Of a DNA stretch of 64,000 bases, positions 35,442 through 43,651 are shown piece after piece. The notes under the pieces were generated by a model. The model had not been told where the DNA came from, did not search any database, and worked only from the letters and a program-made list of their open reading frames with translations. How positions within the stretch are numbered: position 1 is the first letter of the stretch; every line of letters begins with the position of its first letter. This DNA is from Pedobacter cryoconitis. GTDB lineage: Bacteria > Bacteroidota > Bacteroidia > Sphingobacteriales > Sphingobacteriaceae. The DNA is taken from positions 30,230 to 94,229 of the forward strand of contig NZ_QLLR01000026.1 of NCBI RefSeq assembly GCF_003259615.1, read 5' to 3'. The position numbers and the translations under genes are program-made.

Positions 35442-37547
35442 CTAAGATATTTTATCCAAAGCGATCCCTCTGCTTTTTTTATCGACAAAGCGCTTCAACA
35501 AAGCATTTTCCGGTAAAGAAAGCGTAGGGTCTTGCTGAAAAACCTCAATCACCGTATTTCTGGCTTCGTGCAGGATCTGCTGGTCTTTCACTAAATCTGC
35601 CAGTTTTAAATCCAGTACCCCACTTTGCATCGTACCAGAAAGATCTCCTGGCCCGCGCAATTCCAGGTCAATCTCTGAGATCTCAAACCCGTTATTGGTC
35701 ATCACCATCGTTTCCAATCTCTTTCTGCCTTCTCTGCTTAGCTTTTCGCCAGACATCAGGATACAAAAGGATTGTTCTGCCCCCCTGCCCACTCTTCCGC
35801 GCAGCTGATGTAACTGTGATAACCCAAACCTTTCTGCATTTTCAATAATCATTACAGAAGCATTAGGAACGTTTACACCAACCTCAATCACCGTTGTTGC
35901 CACCATGATTTGAGTCTTTCCATCTATAAACCGCTGCATTTCATACTGCTTATCCTTATTAGGCATCTGCCCATGGACAATACTAATTTGAAAATCTGGT
36001 AGTGGAAATTGATAACGCATTTGTTCTATACCGGCTTCCAAATGGAGTAAATCCAGTTTTTCACTCTCTTTAATCAATGGGTAAACTACATAAACCTGCC
36101 TGCCTTTTGCAATCTCCGTTTTCATAAAACCGAACATCCGCAGCCGTTGCCCTTCCACCAAATGTTTAGTTTCAATGGGCTTTCTTCCCGCAGGGAGTTC
36201 ATCGATCATGGAAACATCCAGATCTCCATATAAAGTCATGGCCAGTGTTCTTGGAATTGGCGTGGCGGTCATTACCAGGATGTGCGGAGGTGTACTGTTT
36301 TTACGCCAGAGCTTGGCTCTTTGTTCTACACCAAAACGATGCTGTTCATCAATAACGACCAGGCCGAGATTTTTGAAGACTACTTTATCTTCAATCAGTG
36401 CATGTGTACCGACCAGAATATCGATTTCCCCTGCCTCTAACTGTTCATGTAAAAGTACCCTTTGTTTTTTGGTCGTATTACCTGTCAGGATGTCAACTTT
36501 AATCAGTCTTCCATCCAGTAATGAAGAGATAGAATGATAATGCTGACGCGCCAGAATTTCAGTAGGAGCCATCATACAAGCCTGGTAACCGTTGTCATTC
36601 GCAAGCAGCATACTCATTAAAGCGACAACTGTTTTTCCACTTCCAACATCGCCTTGTACTAATCTGTTCATCTGGATGCCGCGCTGGGTATCCAGCCTGA
36701 TTTCTTTGATGACCCGTTTTTGCGCACCTGTCAGCTCAAATGGCAGAATATCTTTATAGAAAGTATTCACCCTCTCCCCAACTGTACTAAAAAGGTGTCC
36801 TTTGAACTTCAGTTCTCTGAATTGTTTATTACTTAACAGCTGAAGCTGGATAAAGAATAATTCTTCAAACTTCAGCCTGCGCTGTGCATTTTGTAAAGCA
36901 GTGGTATCTTTAGGAAAGTGAATATTTAACAAGGCTTCCCGGCGGTTAACCATCCGGTACTTATCCAGAATATAAGCAGGAATTGTTTCCCTGATTTCCT
37001 GCAGACATTGTTCAATAACCAAAGCCTGCATTTTCTGGATCCCTTTACTATCAAGCGAAAATTTCTTCAGCTTTTCTGTAGAGTTGTAAACAGGCTGCAG
37101 AGTCAGATTTCCAGTCAGTGTAGCAGGTCTGGGGTAACTTTCCATTTCGGGATGAGAAATGCTGTAGGAACCATTGAAAACGGTTGGTTTGCCAAAGGCA
37201 ATATATACCTTCCCGCGCATCACATTTTCATCTACCCATTTTAAACTTTGAAACCAGACCAGTTCAATTGTTCCGGTTTCATCGGTCAGCCTGGCTACAA
37301 TTCTTTTCTTATGTTTCTCCCCTATAGTTTCCTTGCCGGTAATCCGTCCAAGGATCTGCACGTAAGGTAAATCAGCATCGAGCTCATTTATCTTATAAAA
37401 ACGTGTCCGGTCAATATACCGGAAAGGATAACAACCCAGCAAGTCAGCATAAGTATATATACCTAATTCTTTTTGTAAAATTTCAGCACGTTTAGGGCCT
37501 ACTCCTTTCAAAAATTCAATCGTTGTATCTAAATCAGAAGCAAACAA
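35442..37547 (-). CDS. recG: ATP-dependent DNA helicase RecG
   Basis: 701 residues. The wedge/OB-fold region is at about 55-150 (VQILGRITGKETIG). Helicase motifs: Walker A GDVGSGKT (about 298-305), DEQH box (about 400), TATPIPRTLAMT, QLRGRVGRG. It remodels stalled replication forks and Holliday junctions. No ATG is near the N-terminus, and TTG at 37547 starts MFASDLDTTIEFLKGVGPKRA, which fits the family. Confidence 0.96.
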   Translation of the reverse strand: MFASDLDTTIEFLKGVGPKRAEILQKELGIYTYADLLGCYPFRYIDRTRFYKINELDADLPYVQILGRITGKETIGEKHKKRIVARLTDETGTIELVWFQSLKWVDENVMRGKVYIAFGKPTVFNGSYSISHPEMESYPRPATLTGNLTLQPVYNSTEKLKKFSLDSKGIQKMQALVIEQCLQEIRETIPAYILDKYRMVNRREALLNIHFPKDTTALQNAQRRLKFEELFFIQLQLLSNKQFRELKFKGHLFSTVGERVNTFYKDILPFELTGAQKRVIKEIRLDTQRGIQMNRLVQGDVGSGKTVVALMSMLLANDNGYQACMMAPTEILARQHYHSISSLLDGRLIKVDILTGNTTKKQRVLLHEQLEAGEIDILVGTHALIEDKVVFKNLGLVVIDEQHRFGVEQRAKLWRKNSTPPHILVMTATPIPRTLAMTLYGDLDVSMIDELPAGRKPIETKHLVEGQRLRMFGFMKTEIAKGRQVYVVYPLIKESEKLDLLHLEAGIEQMRYQFPLPDFQISIVHGQMPNKDKQYEMQRFIDGKTQIMVATTVIEVGVNVPNASVMIIENAERFGLSQLHQLRGRVGRGAEQSFCILMSGEKLSREGRKRLETMVMTNNGFEISEIDLELRGPGDLSGTMQSGVLDLKLADLVKDQQILHEARNTVIEVFQQDPTLSLPENALLKRFVDKKSRGIALDKIS

Positions 37548-37600
37548 GCTGTTGGTAGTTAGTATTAATATGATCAGCGGTATTACACTGCAGAAAGCTC

Positions 37601-37981
37601 TTATCCTTTATAAGCAATCACTGAGATTTCTACATTTACGCCCTTAGGTAATCCTTTTACCGCTACAGTTTCACGTGCAGGAAAGTCAGACTCAAAGTAA
37701 GAACCATAAACTTCATTAACCTCAGCAAATAAATCCATGTCTGACAGAAATATGGTTGATTTCAGGATATGTGTGAATTCAAAACCCGCTTCCAGTAATA
37801 CAGCATTCAGGTTACGCATTACCTGTTCAGTTTCTTCTTTGATAGAAGACTGTGTAAGCTCTCCAGTTGCAGGGTTAATTGGGATTTGTCCGGATACATA
37901 TAAAAATCCATTAGCTAATACAGCCTGGCTATAAGGGCCGATCGGAGCTGGCGCATTCGAGGTATTGATGATTGTCTTCAT
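37601..37981 (-). CDS. ridA: RidA-family imine/enamine deaminase
   Basis: 126 residues, the normal length. The family motif GQIPINPATGEL near the start, active-site Arg in DFPARETVAVKGLP, and VEISVIAYKG at the end. It hydrolyses reactive 2-aminoacrylate-type imines. It starts 3 nt after the stop of the small DUF6728 gene, so the two are co-transcribed. Confidence 0.96.
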   Translation of the reverse strand: MKTIINTSNAPAPIGPYSQAVLANGFLYVSGQIPINPATGELTQSSIKEETEQVMRNLNAVLLEAGFEFTHILKSTIFLSDMDLFAEVNEVYGSYFESDFPARETVAVKGLPKGVNVEISVIAYKG

Positions 37982-37984
37982 GAT

Positions 37985-38116
37985 TTATATCCAGTGTAAA
38001 AGTTTCAAAGTAATTCCAATGATGAAAATTGAGATAGCAAGCGCATTGATGACATGCATGATTTTGATGTCAATACTAGTTGGCCTGTTCGGATCTTTTT
38101 TTCTAAAAAAGTACAT
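37985..38116 (-). CDS. Small DUF6728-type membrane protein, 43 residues
   Basis: A 43-codon ORF begins MYFFRKKDPNRPTS, followed by IDIKIMHVINALAISIFII and ending in LKLLHWI, with one transmembrane helix. I recall the motif RKKDPNRPT from short Bacteroidota proteins of this family. ATG 38116 is preferred over an in-frame ATG at 38143, because the -7 box TACATTTG (38121-38128) lies between them. Upstream gene of ridA on the same strand. Confidence 0.8.
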   Translation of the reverse strand: MYFFRKKDPNRPTSIDIKIMHVINALAISIFIIGITLKLLHWI

Positions 38117-38120
38117 AACA

Positions 38121-38128
38121 CAAATGTA
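38121..38128 (-). promoter_or_regulatory. -7 box TACATTTG of the DUF6728-ridA unit
   Basis: Exact TAnnTTTG match four bases before the ATG at 38116, predicting a leaderless transcript. Confidence 0.5.
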
Positions 38129-38143
38129 TAAAATCCAGCGCAT

Positions 38144-38180
38144 AAAAAAAGGGCTCTGATAAATCAGAACCCTTTTCTAT
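38144..38180 (-). terminator. Terminator of the OmpA-family porin gene
   Basis: AAAAGGG-c-TCTGAT / ATCAGA-a-CCCTTTT with one internal mismatch and a T run on the minus strand. Confidence 0.88.
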
Positions 38181-38195
38181 GTTGTTTAAGAAATA

Positions 38196-39542
38196 TTAGT
38201 TTCTTGAAGTTTCAACACGACGGTTTTGGATACGACCTTCTTCAGTATCGTTAGAAGCGATTGGATTTGCTTCACCTAAACCTTTAGTAGCAACTTTGCT
38301 TGCACTAACTCCAGAGTTAACTAAGTAAGTTTTTACTGAGTTTGCTCTGTCTTTAGATAATTTCAAGTTGTAAGCAGCAGTACCTTCGCTAGAAGCATAA
38401 CCTTTTACTAAGGCTTTACCATTGCTTTCTTTCAATACTGAAGATAATTTATCTAAAGTAGGGTAAGATTCAGTTTTTAAAACTGAAGAGTTGAATTCAA
38501 ATTGGATAGTTTCGAAACCAGTTGCGTTAGAAGCATTTACTACTGTAGCTGCTGCTGCAACAGGAAGTGGACATCCTGAACCATCAACTGCAGTACCAGC
38601 AGGAGTTCCTGGGCATTTGTCGAATTGATCAGAAACACCGTCTCCATCGCTATCTTTTTTCAAATCTTCAACAGATTTTTCAACGTTAGAAACACGAGTT
38701 TTAAGTGCTTCAACTTCTTGACGTAATGAAGGGTCTTTTAACTCATCATACATAATTGCAAGAGGGTTAACCCAGTCAAGGTTTGGTTTAGCTTTAGAAC
38801 CTAATGAGAATTCTAATCCAGCATAACCGTATGAGAATTTATCTTTAGTTGTTCCTTTAGCGTAAACTCCGTCAAAGTTATCACTGTCAATGAAGTGCAT
38901 AGTGTAACCTAAGTTAAAAGCAACACGGTCAGAAACTTTGAATTTCACACCAGCACCAACTGGGATGTAAGCTTCTTTAACGTATTTTTTGTCATGGTTA
39001 TCACCAGCTTTGTCTTTCCAGTCAGTAACTGCACCACCTGCTGCTGTTACTTTAGGAGCATAAGCAACTAAACCGTAACCAACAGTAACGAAGAAGTTAA
39101 CTGAGTTTTCACGACGTAAGAAATCTACTGTAGCAACGTTAACAACACCTCTAATGTCTGCTGCGTAACCAATTTGAGTTTCGAAGCTAGAGATACCACC
39201 TTGTTGACCACCTGGCATATCTTTGTTTGTACCAGAAACTTTTCCGCGGAAAATGTTACCTTCTAAACCGAAAGCATGACCTAGTTGTTTTTTCAATGAA
39301 ACACCGTAACCTAAGTTAACGTCTGCGTTTTTGAAGTCATTTGATCCACCAATCGCAACGAATGGAGATAAAACACCAGCATTAACACCAATTGACCAAG
39401 TTCTGTACTGGCCTCTTCCGCCAAACACTTTAGCTGAAGATGAAGTGGAAGTAGAATCAGTTTGAGCTGAAGCAAGAGTAGTAACACCCATTACAGCAAC
39501 AAAAGAAACTGCTAAACCCTTCTTTAAAGTAGAATAATTCAT
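38196..39542 (-). CDS. OmpA-family outer-membrane protein with calcium-binding repeat
   Basis: 448 residues. The signal peptide (about 1-26) ends at ASA. An N-terminal beta-barrel of about 240 residues is followed by a short helix (PSLRQEVEALKTRVSNVEKSV), one thrombospondin-3-like calcium repeat (DSDGDGVSDQFDKCPGTP) and an OmpA peptidoglycan-binding domain (GLGEANPIASN, NRRVE). It resembles the abundant porin/adhesin class of Bacteroidota. Codons look highly expressed. Terminator at 38144-38180. Confidence 0.95.
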   Translation of the reverse strand: MNYSTLKKGLAVSFVAVMGVTTLASAQTDSTSTSSSAKVFGGRGQYRTWSIGVNAGVLSPFVAIGGSNDFKNADVNLGYGVSLKKQLGHAFGLEGNIFRGKVSGTNKDMPGGQQGGISSFETQIGYAADIRGVVNVATVDFLRRENSVNFFVTVGYGLVAYAPKVTAAGGAVTDWKDKAGDNHDKKYVKEAYIPVGAGVKFKVSDRVAFNLGYTMHFIDSDNFDGVYAKGTTKDKFSYGYAGLEFSLGSKAKPNLDWVNPLAIMYDELKDPSLRQEVEALKTRVSNVEKSVEDLKKDSDGDGVSDQFDKCPGTPAGTAVDGSGCPLPVAAAATVVNASNATGFETIQFEFNSSVLKTESYPTLDKLSSVLKESNGKALVKGYASSEGTAAYNLKLSKDRANSVKTYLVNSGVSASKVATKGLGEANPIASNDTEEGRIQNRRVETSRN

Positions 39543-39711
39543 AATTTTTCTTTTTTAAGGTTAAACAAATTTAAAAATGTATAATTTTTTTGTGTAGCAA
39601 AATTAAACAAATTTTTAATTCTCACAAGGTATATACAAACTCCGTTCCAATTTTAACAAATTTTAAGAATTCGATATATTTCCCTTTATTTGTCTACCGA
39701 TAAAGCAGGAT

Positions 39712-41010
39712 ATGAAATATCAGAATATAGAAAACACACTCTTTATTAATCACAGATTAAATTTCAATAAACACCTTAAAAACAACTCGTTAGCTATATT
39801 CAATGCCAATGATGAGTTCCCAAGGAGTGGTGATCAGAATTTTCCTTTCAAACAAAATTGTGACCTGTTTTATCTTACCGGAATAGACCAGGAGAACACA
39901 ATACTACTGCTTTACCCTGATTGTCCTAATCCATTATATAGAGAAGTCCTGTTTTTAAGACAGACAAATGAGCATATTAAAGTATGGGAAGGCCATAAAT
40001 ATACTAAAGCAATGGCAGAAAGTGCTTCAGGTATAAAAAAGATATACTGGATAGAAGATTTTGATAATATTCTTCACAGTATCATCACTTATGCGGACCA
40101 TATTTATCTGAATACAAATGAGAATGACAGTAAGGCACATACCGTAGCTTACCGTGACATTCGTTTTATTGCAGAAATGAAGGCTAAATATCCATTACAC
40201 CACTACGAAAGAGCCGCACCAATTATGCGTCAGCTCAGAGCCTCAAAATCCGCCGGAGAAATTCAGCTGGTTCAAAAAGCCTGTGCGATCACCAGGGATG
40301 CTTTTATCAGAGTTCTTAATTTTACCAGGCCAGGGGTAACTGAATATGAAATCGAAGCAGAAATTATCCATGAATTTATCCGTCAGCAAGCTACCGGACA
40401 TGCCTATCCCCCAATTATTGCTGCTGGTAACAACGCAAACATCCTTCACTATGGCGATAATAACCAGATCTGTAAAGATAATGAGCTTATTCTGATGGAT
40501 TTTGGCGCAGAATATTCAAATTACAATGCAGATTTATCGCGCACTATTCCTGTAAACGGCAAATTTACACCCCGGCAAAAAAGTGTTTACAACGCAGTAC
40601 ACCAGGTCTTGAAGGAAGCTAAAAAACTAATGAAGCCTGGTATTTCGGGAAACGACTATAATGGAAAGGTCGGTGAGCTGATGACTGAGCAGCTGGTCGG
40701 GTTGAAACTAATTTCCATGGAGGACGTAAAGAATCAAAACCCGGCATATCCGGCCTATAAAAAATACTTTATGCACGGCATCAGCCATCACCTCGGGCTT
40801 GATGTTCATGATTTTGCAAACCGCTATACCCCTTTCGAAGAAGGAAACCTGCTGACTTGTGAACCCGGAATTTATATTCCCGAAGAAGGGTTTGGTATCC
40901 GGCTGGAAAACAACATACTACTTACTGCTGATGGAAACATCGACTTAATGGCGAATACCCCAATTGATGCTGAAGAAATAGAAGAAATTATGAACAGCTC
41001 AACCTTATAA
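39712..41010 (+). CDS. pepP: Xaa-Pro aminopeptidase (aminopeptidase P, M24)
   Basis: 432 residues. An AMP_N domain (about 1-150; FYLTGIDQENTILLLYPD) precedes the pita-bread M24 domain. Metal ligands: DFGAEY, NADLSRT, HGISHHLGLDVHD, CEPGIYIPEEG and RLENNILLT. It removes N-terminal residues before proline. Six nt separate it from the downstream glycosyltransferase gene. It is divergent from the OmpA-family gene. Confidence 0.95.
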   Translation: MKYQNIENTLFINHRLNFNKHLKNNSLAIFNANDEFPRSGDQNFPFKQNCDLFYLTGIDQENTILLLYPDCPNPLYREVLFLRQTNEHIKVWEGHKYTKAMAESASGIKKIYWIEDFDNILHSIITYADHIYLNTNENDSKAHTVAYRDIRFIAEMKAKYPLHHYERAAPIMRQLRASKSAGEIQLVQKACAITRDAFIRVLNFTRPGVTEYEIEAEIIHEFIRQQATGHAYPPIIAAGNNANILHYGDNNQICKDNELILMDFGAEYSNYNADLSRTIPVNGKFTPRQKSVYNAVHQVLKEAKKLMKPGISGNDYNGKVGELMTEQLVGLKLISMEDVKNQNPAYPAYKKYFMHGISHHLGLDVHDFANRYTPFEEGNLLTCEPGIYIPEEGFGIRLENNILLTADGNIDLMANTPIDAEEIEEIMNSSTL

Positions 41011-41016
41011 GAAATC

Positions 41017-41673
41017 ATGTCTATACCAAAAATTATACACCAGACCTTCAAAACGTCTAAACTGCCCTTATTAACCCGCTGGCATATATCCCGGTTCAGG
41101 AAGAAAAACCAGGATTATAGTTATGAGTTTTATGATGATCAGCGAATCGAAGCCTTCCTGACTCAGGAATATGGGGCAGAAGTTTTGTCACTTTATAAAA
41201 AGATAAATATAGGCGCAGCTAAAGCAGATTTTTTCCGCTATGCAGTCTTATATAAGAAAGGTGGAGTCTATGTAGACATTGACAGCGGAATTAACGGAAG
41301 CCTGAACCAGTTTATTCAGCCAGACGATACTGCAATCATTACCAGAGAAGGAAATCCTGATTTATTTGCACAATGGGCACTGATTTACAGCCCCGGACAT
41401 CCGTTTTTGAAAAAGACAATGGATATGGTCCTTGATAACATCCGTCAGAATAAATACCCGCATGATGTTCACCAGATGACCGGGCCCACTGTTTATACCA
41501 AAGCCATTGTGGAGTCTTTAAAAAATAATCCAGAGATCCCGCACCGGATATTGGGTACAGATTACAATGGCTATTTAAAAGTAAAATATAAACTGGGTAA
41601 GTTTTTCTTATATGAAAAAGGCGATCACTGGAAAAAAATGCAGCTGACCACCCCTGTGCTTAAGCCAGATTGA
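41017..41673 (+). CDS. GT32-like glycosyltransferase (OCH1-type sugar-binding DXD)
   Basis: 218 residues, no signal. PKIIHQTFKTSKLP at the start and the DXD-containing segment GGVYVDIDSGINGS (about 86-99) match the Gly_transf_sug/GT32 type. It transfers a sugar from a nucleotide donor, probably in surface glycan assembly. First gene of the glycan locus, closely behind pepP. Confidence 0.88.
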   Translation: MSIPKIIHQTFKTSKLPLLTRWHISRFRKKNQDYSYEFYDDQRIEAFLTQEYGAEVLSLYKKINIGAAKADFFRYAVLYKKGGVYVDIDSGINGSLNQFIQPDDTAIITREGNPDLFAQWALIYSPGHPFLKKTMDMVLDNIRQNKYPHDVHQMTGPTVYTKAIVESLKNNPEIPHRILGTDYNGYLKVKYKLGKFFLYEKGDHWKKMQLTTPVLKPD

Positions 41674-41682
41674 TACCGCCTT

Positions 41683-42576
41683 TTATTTAAGGTAGGCCCC
41701 AATAAAGCGATAAAGATTAAAATCTTTCTGTTCAAGAACTTCAGCAATTTCCTGTTGAAGTTCAGCTTTCACCACGTCCTGCATTCTATCATTCTGTATT
41801 AATTTGAATGCCTTTTCAGTATACAAAAATAGTTTCTTCTCATTCTTCTGAATTTCCAGTCCCGTAAGCCAGGCCAGCAATTCATCAACGCCAGTCTGTT
41901 TATCTGCAACTGTTTTAAAGACCGGCACCGCATGAACACGTTGATGCAGCATTTTTTTCAGCTGATTTGCGAAACTATCAGCCCCCTCCCGGTCTGCTTT
42001 ATTAACGACAAAAGCATCACCGATTTCCATGAGCCCTGATTTAATATGCTGAATCTCATCACCTGCTTCAGGCACTAAAACAACTAATGTTATATCTGCC
42101 AAACCTGCAATTTCAATCTCTGACTGACCAACACCAACTGTTTCTACAATAATATAATCAAAACCCGATGCCTTTAAAACATCTGTCATTTCAATAATTT
42201 TTGCAGAAAGCCCTCCAACTGACCCTCTTGTGGCCACAGAACGAATAAAAACATTGGGCTTATTGAAATGTGCAGACATCCGCACCCTGTCACCTAATAA
42301 AGAGCCCAGGTTAAAAGGAGAAGTAGGATCAACAGCCAAAACTGCGATTTTTTTATCCTGCGCGCTCAGCCTGTCAATCATCGCATTAACGAGCGTACTT
42401 TTACCAGCCCCCGGAGGACCAGTAATCCCGATTACCGGAGTCTGCTGATTAATCACAAGCTGTTTGAGTATTTCACTGCTGCCGGGAAGAGAATTTTCAA
42501 TAAGTGTCAATACCCGTGCTAAGGACAAATAATCGCCTTCTTGTATGGCCGACAAATATTGAGGTATGGTTTTCAT
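41683..42576 (-). CDS. meaB: Methylmalonyl-CoA mutase-associated GTPase MeaB (ArgK)
   Basis: 297 residues from ATG 42576; a TTG six bases upstream adds only two residues. G1 GPPGAGKST (about 53-61), TRGSVGG, VETVGVGQSE, NKAD and the C-terminal dimerisation arm (about 240-297). It is the chaperone that protects and reloads cobalamin in methylmalonyl-CoA mutase. The mutase is not in this window. The gene interrupts the glycan locus. Confidence 0.95.
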   Translation of the reverse strand: MKTIPQYLSAIQEGDYLSLARVLTLIENSLPGSSEILKQLVINQQTPVIGITGPPGAGKSTLVNAMIDRLSAQDKKIAVLAVDPTSPFNLGSLLGDRVRMSAHFNKPNVFIRSVATRGSVGGLSAKIIEMTDVLKASGFDYIIVETVGVGQSEIEIAGLADITLVVLVPEAGDEIQHIKSGLMEIGDAFVVNKADREGADSFANQLKKMLHQRVHAVPVFKTVADKQTGVDELLAWLTGLEIQKNEKKLFLYTEKAFKLIQNDRMQDVVKAELQQEIAEVLEQKDFNLYRFIGAYLK

Positions 42577-42592
42577 TGGCAAAAAGTTAAGC

Positions 42593-42600
42593 TATCTTTG
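42593..42600 (+). promoter_or_regulatory. -7 box TATCTTTG upstream of GT2 gene
   Basis: Exact TAnnTTTG match in the divergent region between meaB and the GT2 gene at 42661, giving a leader of about 55 nt. A TTG (42576-42578) lies 14 nt before it, closer than the usual 19-21. Confidence 0.45.
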
Positions 42601-42660
42601 CCTGCAAAGAACCAGAATATATATTCTTTAGCAAAATAAATAATTAGTAATTCGATTAAA

Positions 42661-43563
42661 ATGAAAGTAAGCGGCTTCACTTATATGCGAAATAGTTTCA
42701 AATACGGATACCCTGTAATTGAGTCTATAAAATCTGTACTCCCTTTATGTGATGAATTTATAGCAGTAGTCGGTAAATCGGACGATGGAACACGCGAAGC
42801 TATCGAAGCTATTGGTTCAGCTAAGATCAGGATTATAGATACTGTATGGGATGATGATTTGATCAAAGGGGGCAAAGTATTCGCTCAGCAGTCCAATATC
42901 GGCCTGAAAGCAGTAACCGGAGACTGGGCGTTTCATATTCAATCTGATGAAGTTTTCCATGAGGATGACCTTGCTGAAATAAAAAAAGCAATGGAAGATA
43001 ACCTGCACGACAAAAAAGTGGAAGGTTTCTTATTTGATTTTCTTCATTTCATAGGGGATTATAAACACAGAGGGACAACCAGAAAATGGCACCGCAGAGA
43101 AATAAGGATTATCAGAAATGATCCTTCTTATTATTCTTATAAAGATTCACAAGGGTTCAGAAGTTATCCTTCAGTAACAGATTACGAAAACAACACCAAC
43201 AGCAGAAAGCTACATGTTAAACTGCTGAATGCCCGTATATTTCACTACTCTTACTGCCGGAACCCTGATTTGTTGCTGGGAAAAGTAAAAAGCTTCGGCA
43301 GTTACTATCAGCCAAAAGAGCAGGTACTGGAAAACTACAAGCAGTACAAAACATTTGATTTTGGCAGCATTGCAGATATTCTTGCCCCCTTTGAAGAAGC
43401 ACACCCGCAGGTGATGAAGAAAACTATCGCCGCTCAGGACTGGGTTTTTAAACATGACCCTACCAGGATAGATTTATCACCACGGAGAATGTTCCTGCAC
43501 AGGATCGAAATGCTTACCGGATGGCGGATTGGTGAATATAAAAATTATAAAATCATAAAATAG
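42661..43563 (+). CDS. Glycosyltransferase family 2-like protein
   Basis: 300 residues. GT-A fold: MKVSGFTYMRNSFKYG, a DDGT segment (about 41), and IQSDEVFHEDD as the acidic (metal-site) motif at about 98. The C-terminal part after about 190 is helical and specific to this subgroup. It is a cytosolic sugar transferase in the surface-glycan locus. The donor and acceptor cannot be read. Confidence 0.88.
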   Translation: MKVSGFTYMRNSFKYGYPVIESIKSVLPLCDEFIAVVGKSDDGTREAIEAIGSAKIRIIDTVWDDDLIKGGKVFAQQSNIGLKAVTGDWAFHIQSDEVFHEDDLAEIKKAMEDNLHDKKVEGFLFDFLHFIGDYKHRGTTRKWHRREIRIIRNDPSYYSYKDSQGFRSYPSVTDYENNTNSRKLHVKLLNARIFHYSYCRNPDLLLGKVKSFGSYYQPKEQVLENYKQYKTFDFGSIADILAPFEEAHPQVMKKTIAAQDWVFKHDPTRIDLSPRRMFLHRIEMLTGWRIGEYKNYKIIK

Positions 43564-43625
43564 GGTGTTTACAAGGCAAAGAAACACGTTATGTGGTCAT
43601 ATTATAAATAAAGCTAGTAATTCCT

Positions 43626-43633
43626 TAACTTTG
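43626..43633 (+). promoter_or_regulatory. -7 box TAACTTTG upstream of ABC exporter
   Basis: Exact TAnnTTTG match 18 nt before the exporter ATG. A -33 TTG was not found. Confidence 0.45.
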
Positions 43634-43651
43634 AAAAATTTCTAAATTTTA

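Noticed and set aside
37965..38159. 64-codon plus-strand ORF
   Set aside because: It lies fully over ridA's start and the conserved minus-strand DUF6728 gene; its Met-rich sequence looks like the antisense of that gene.
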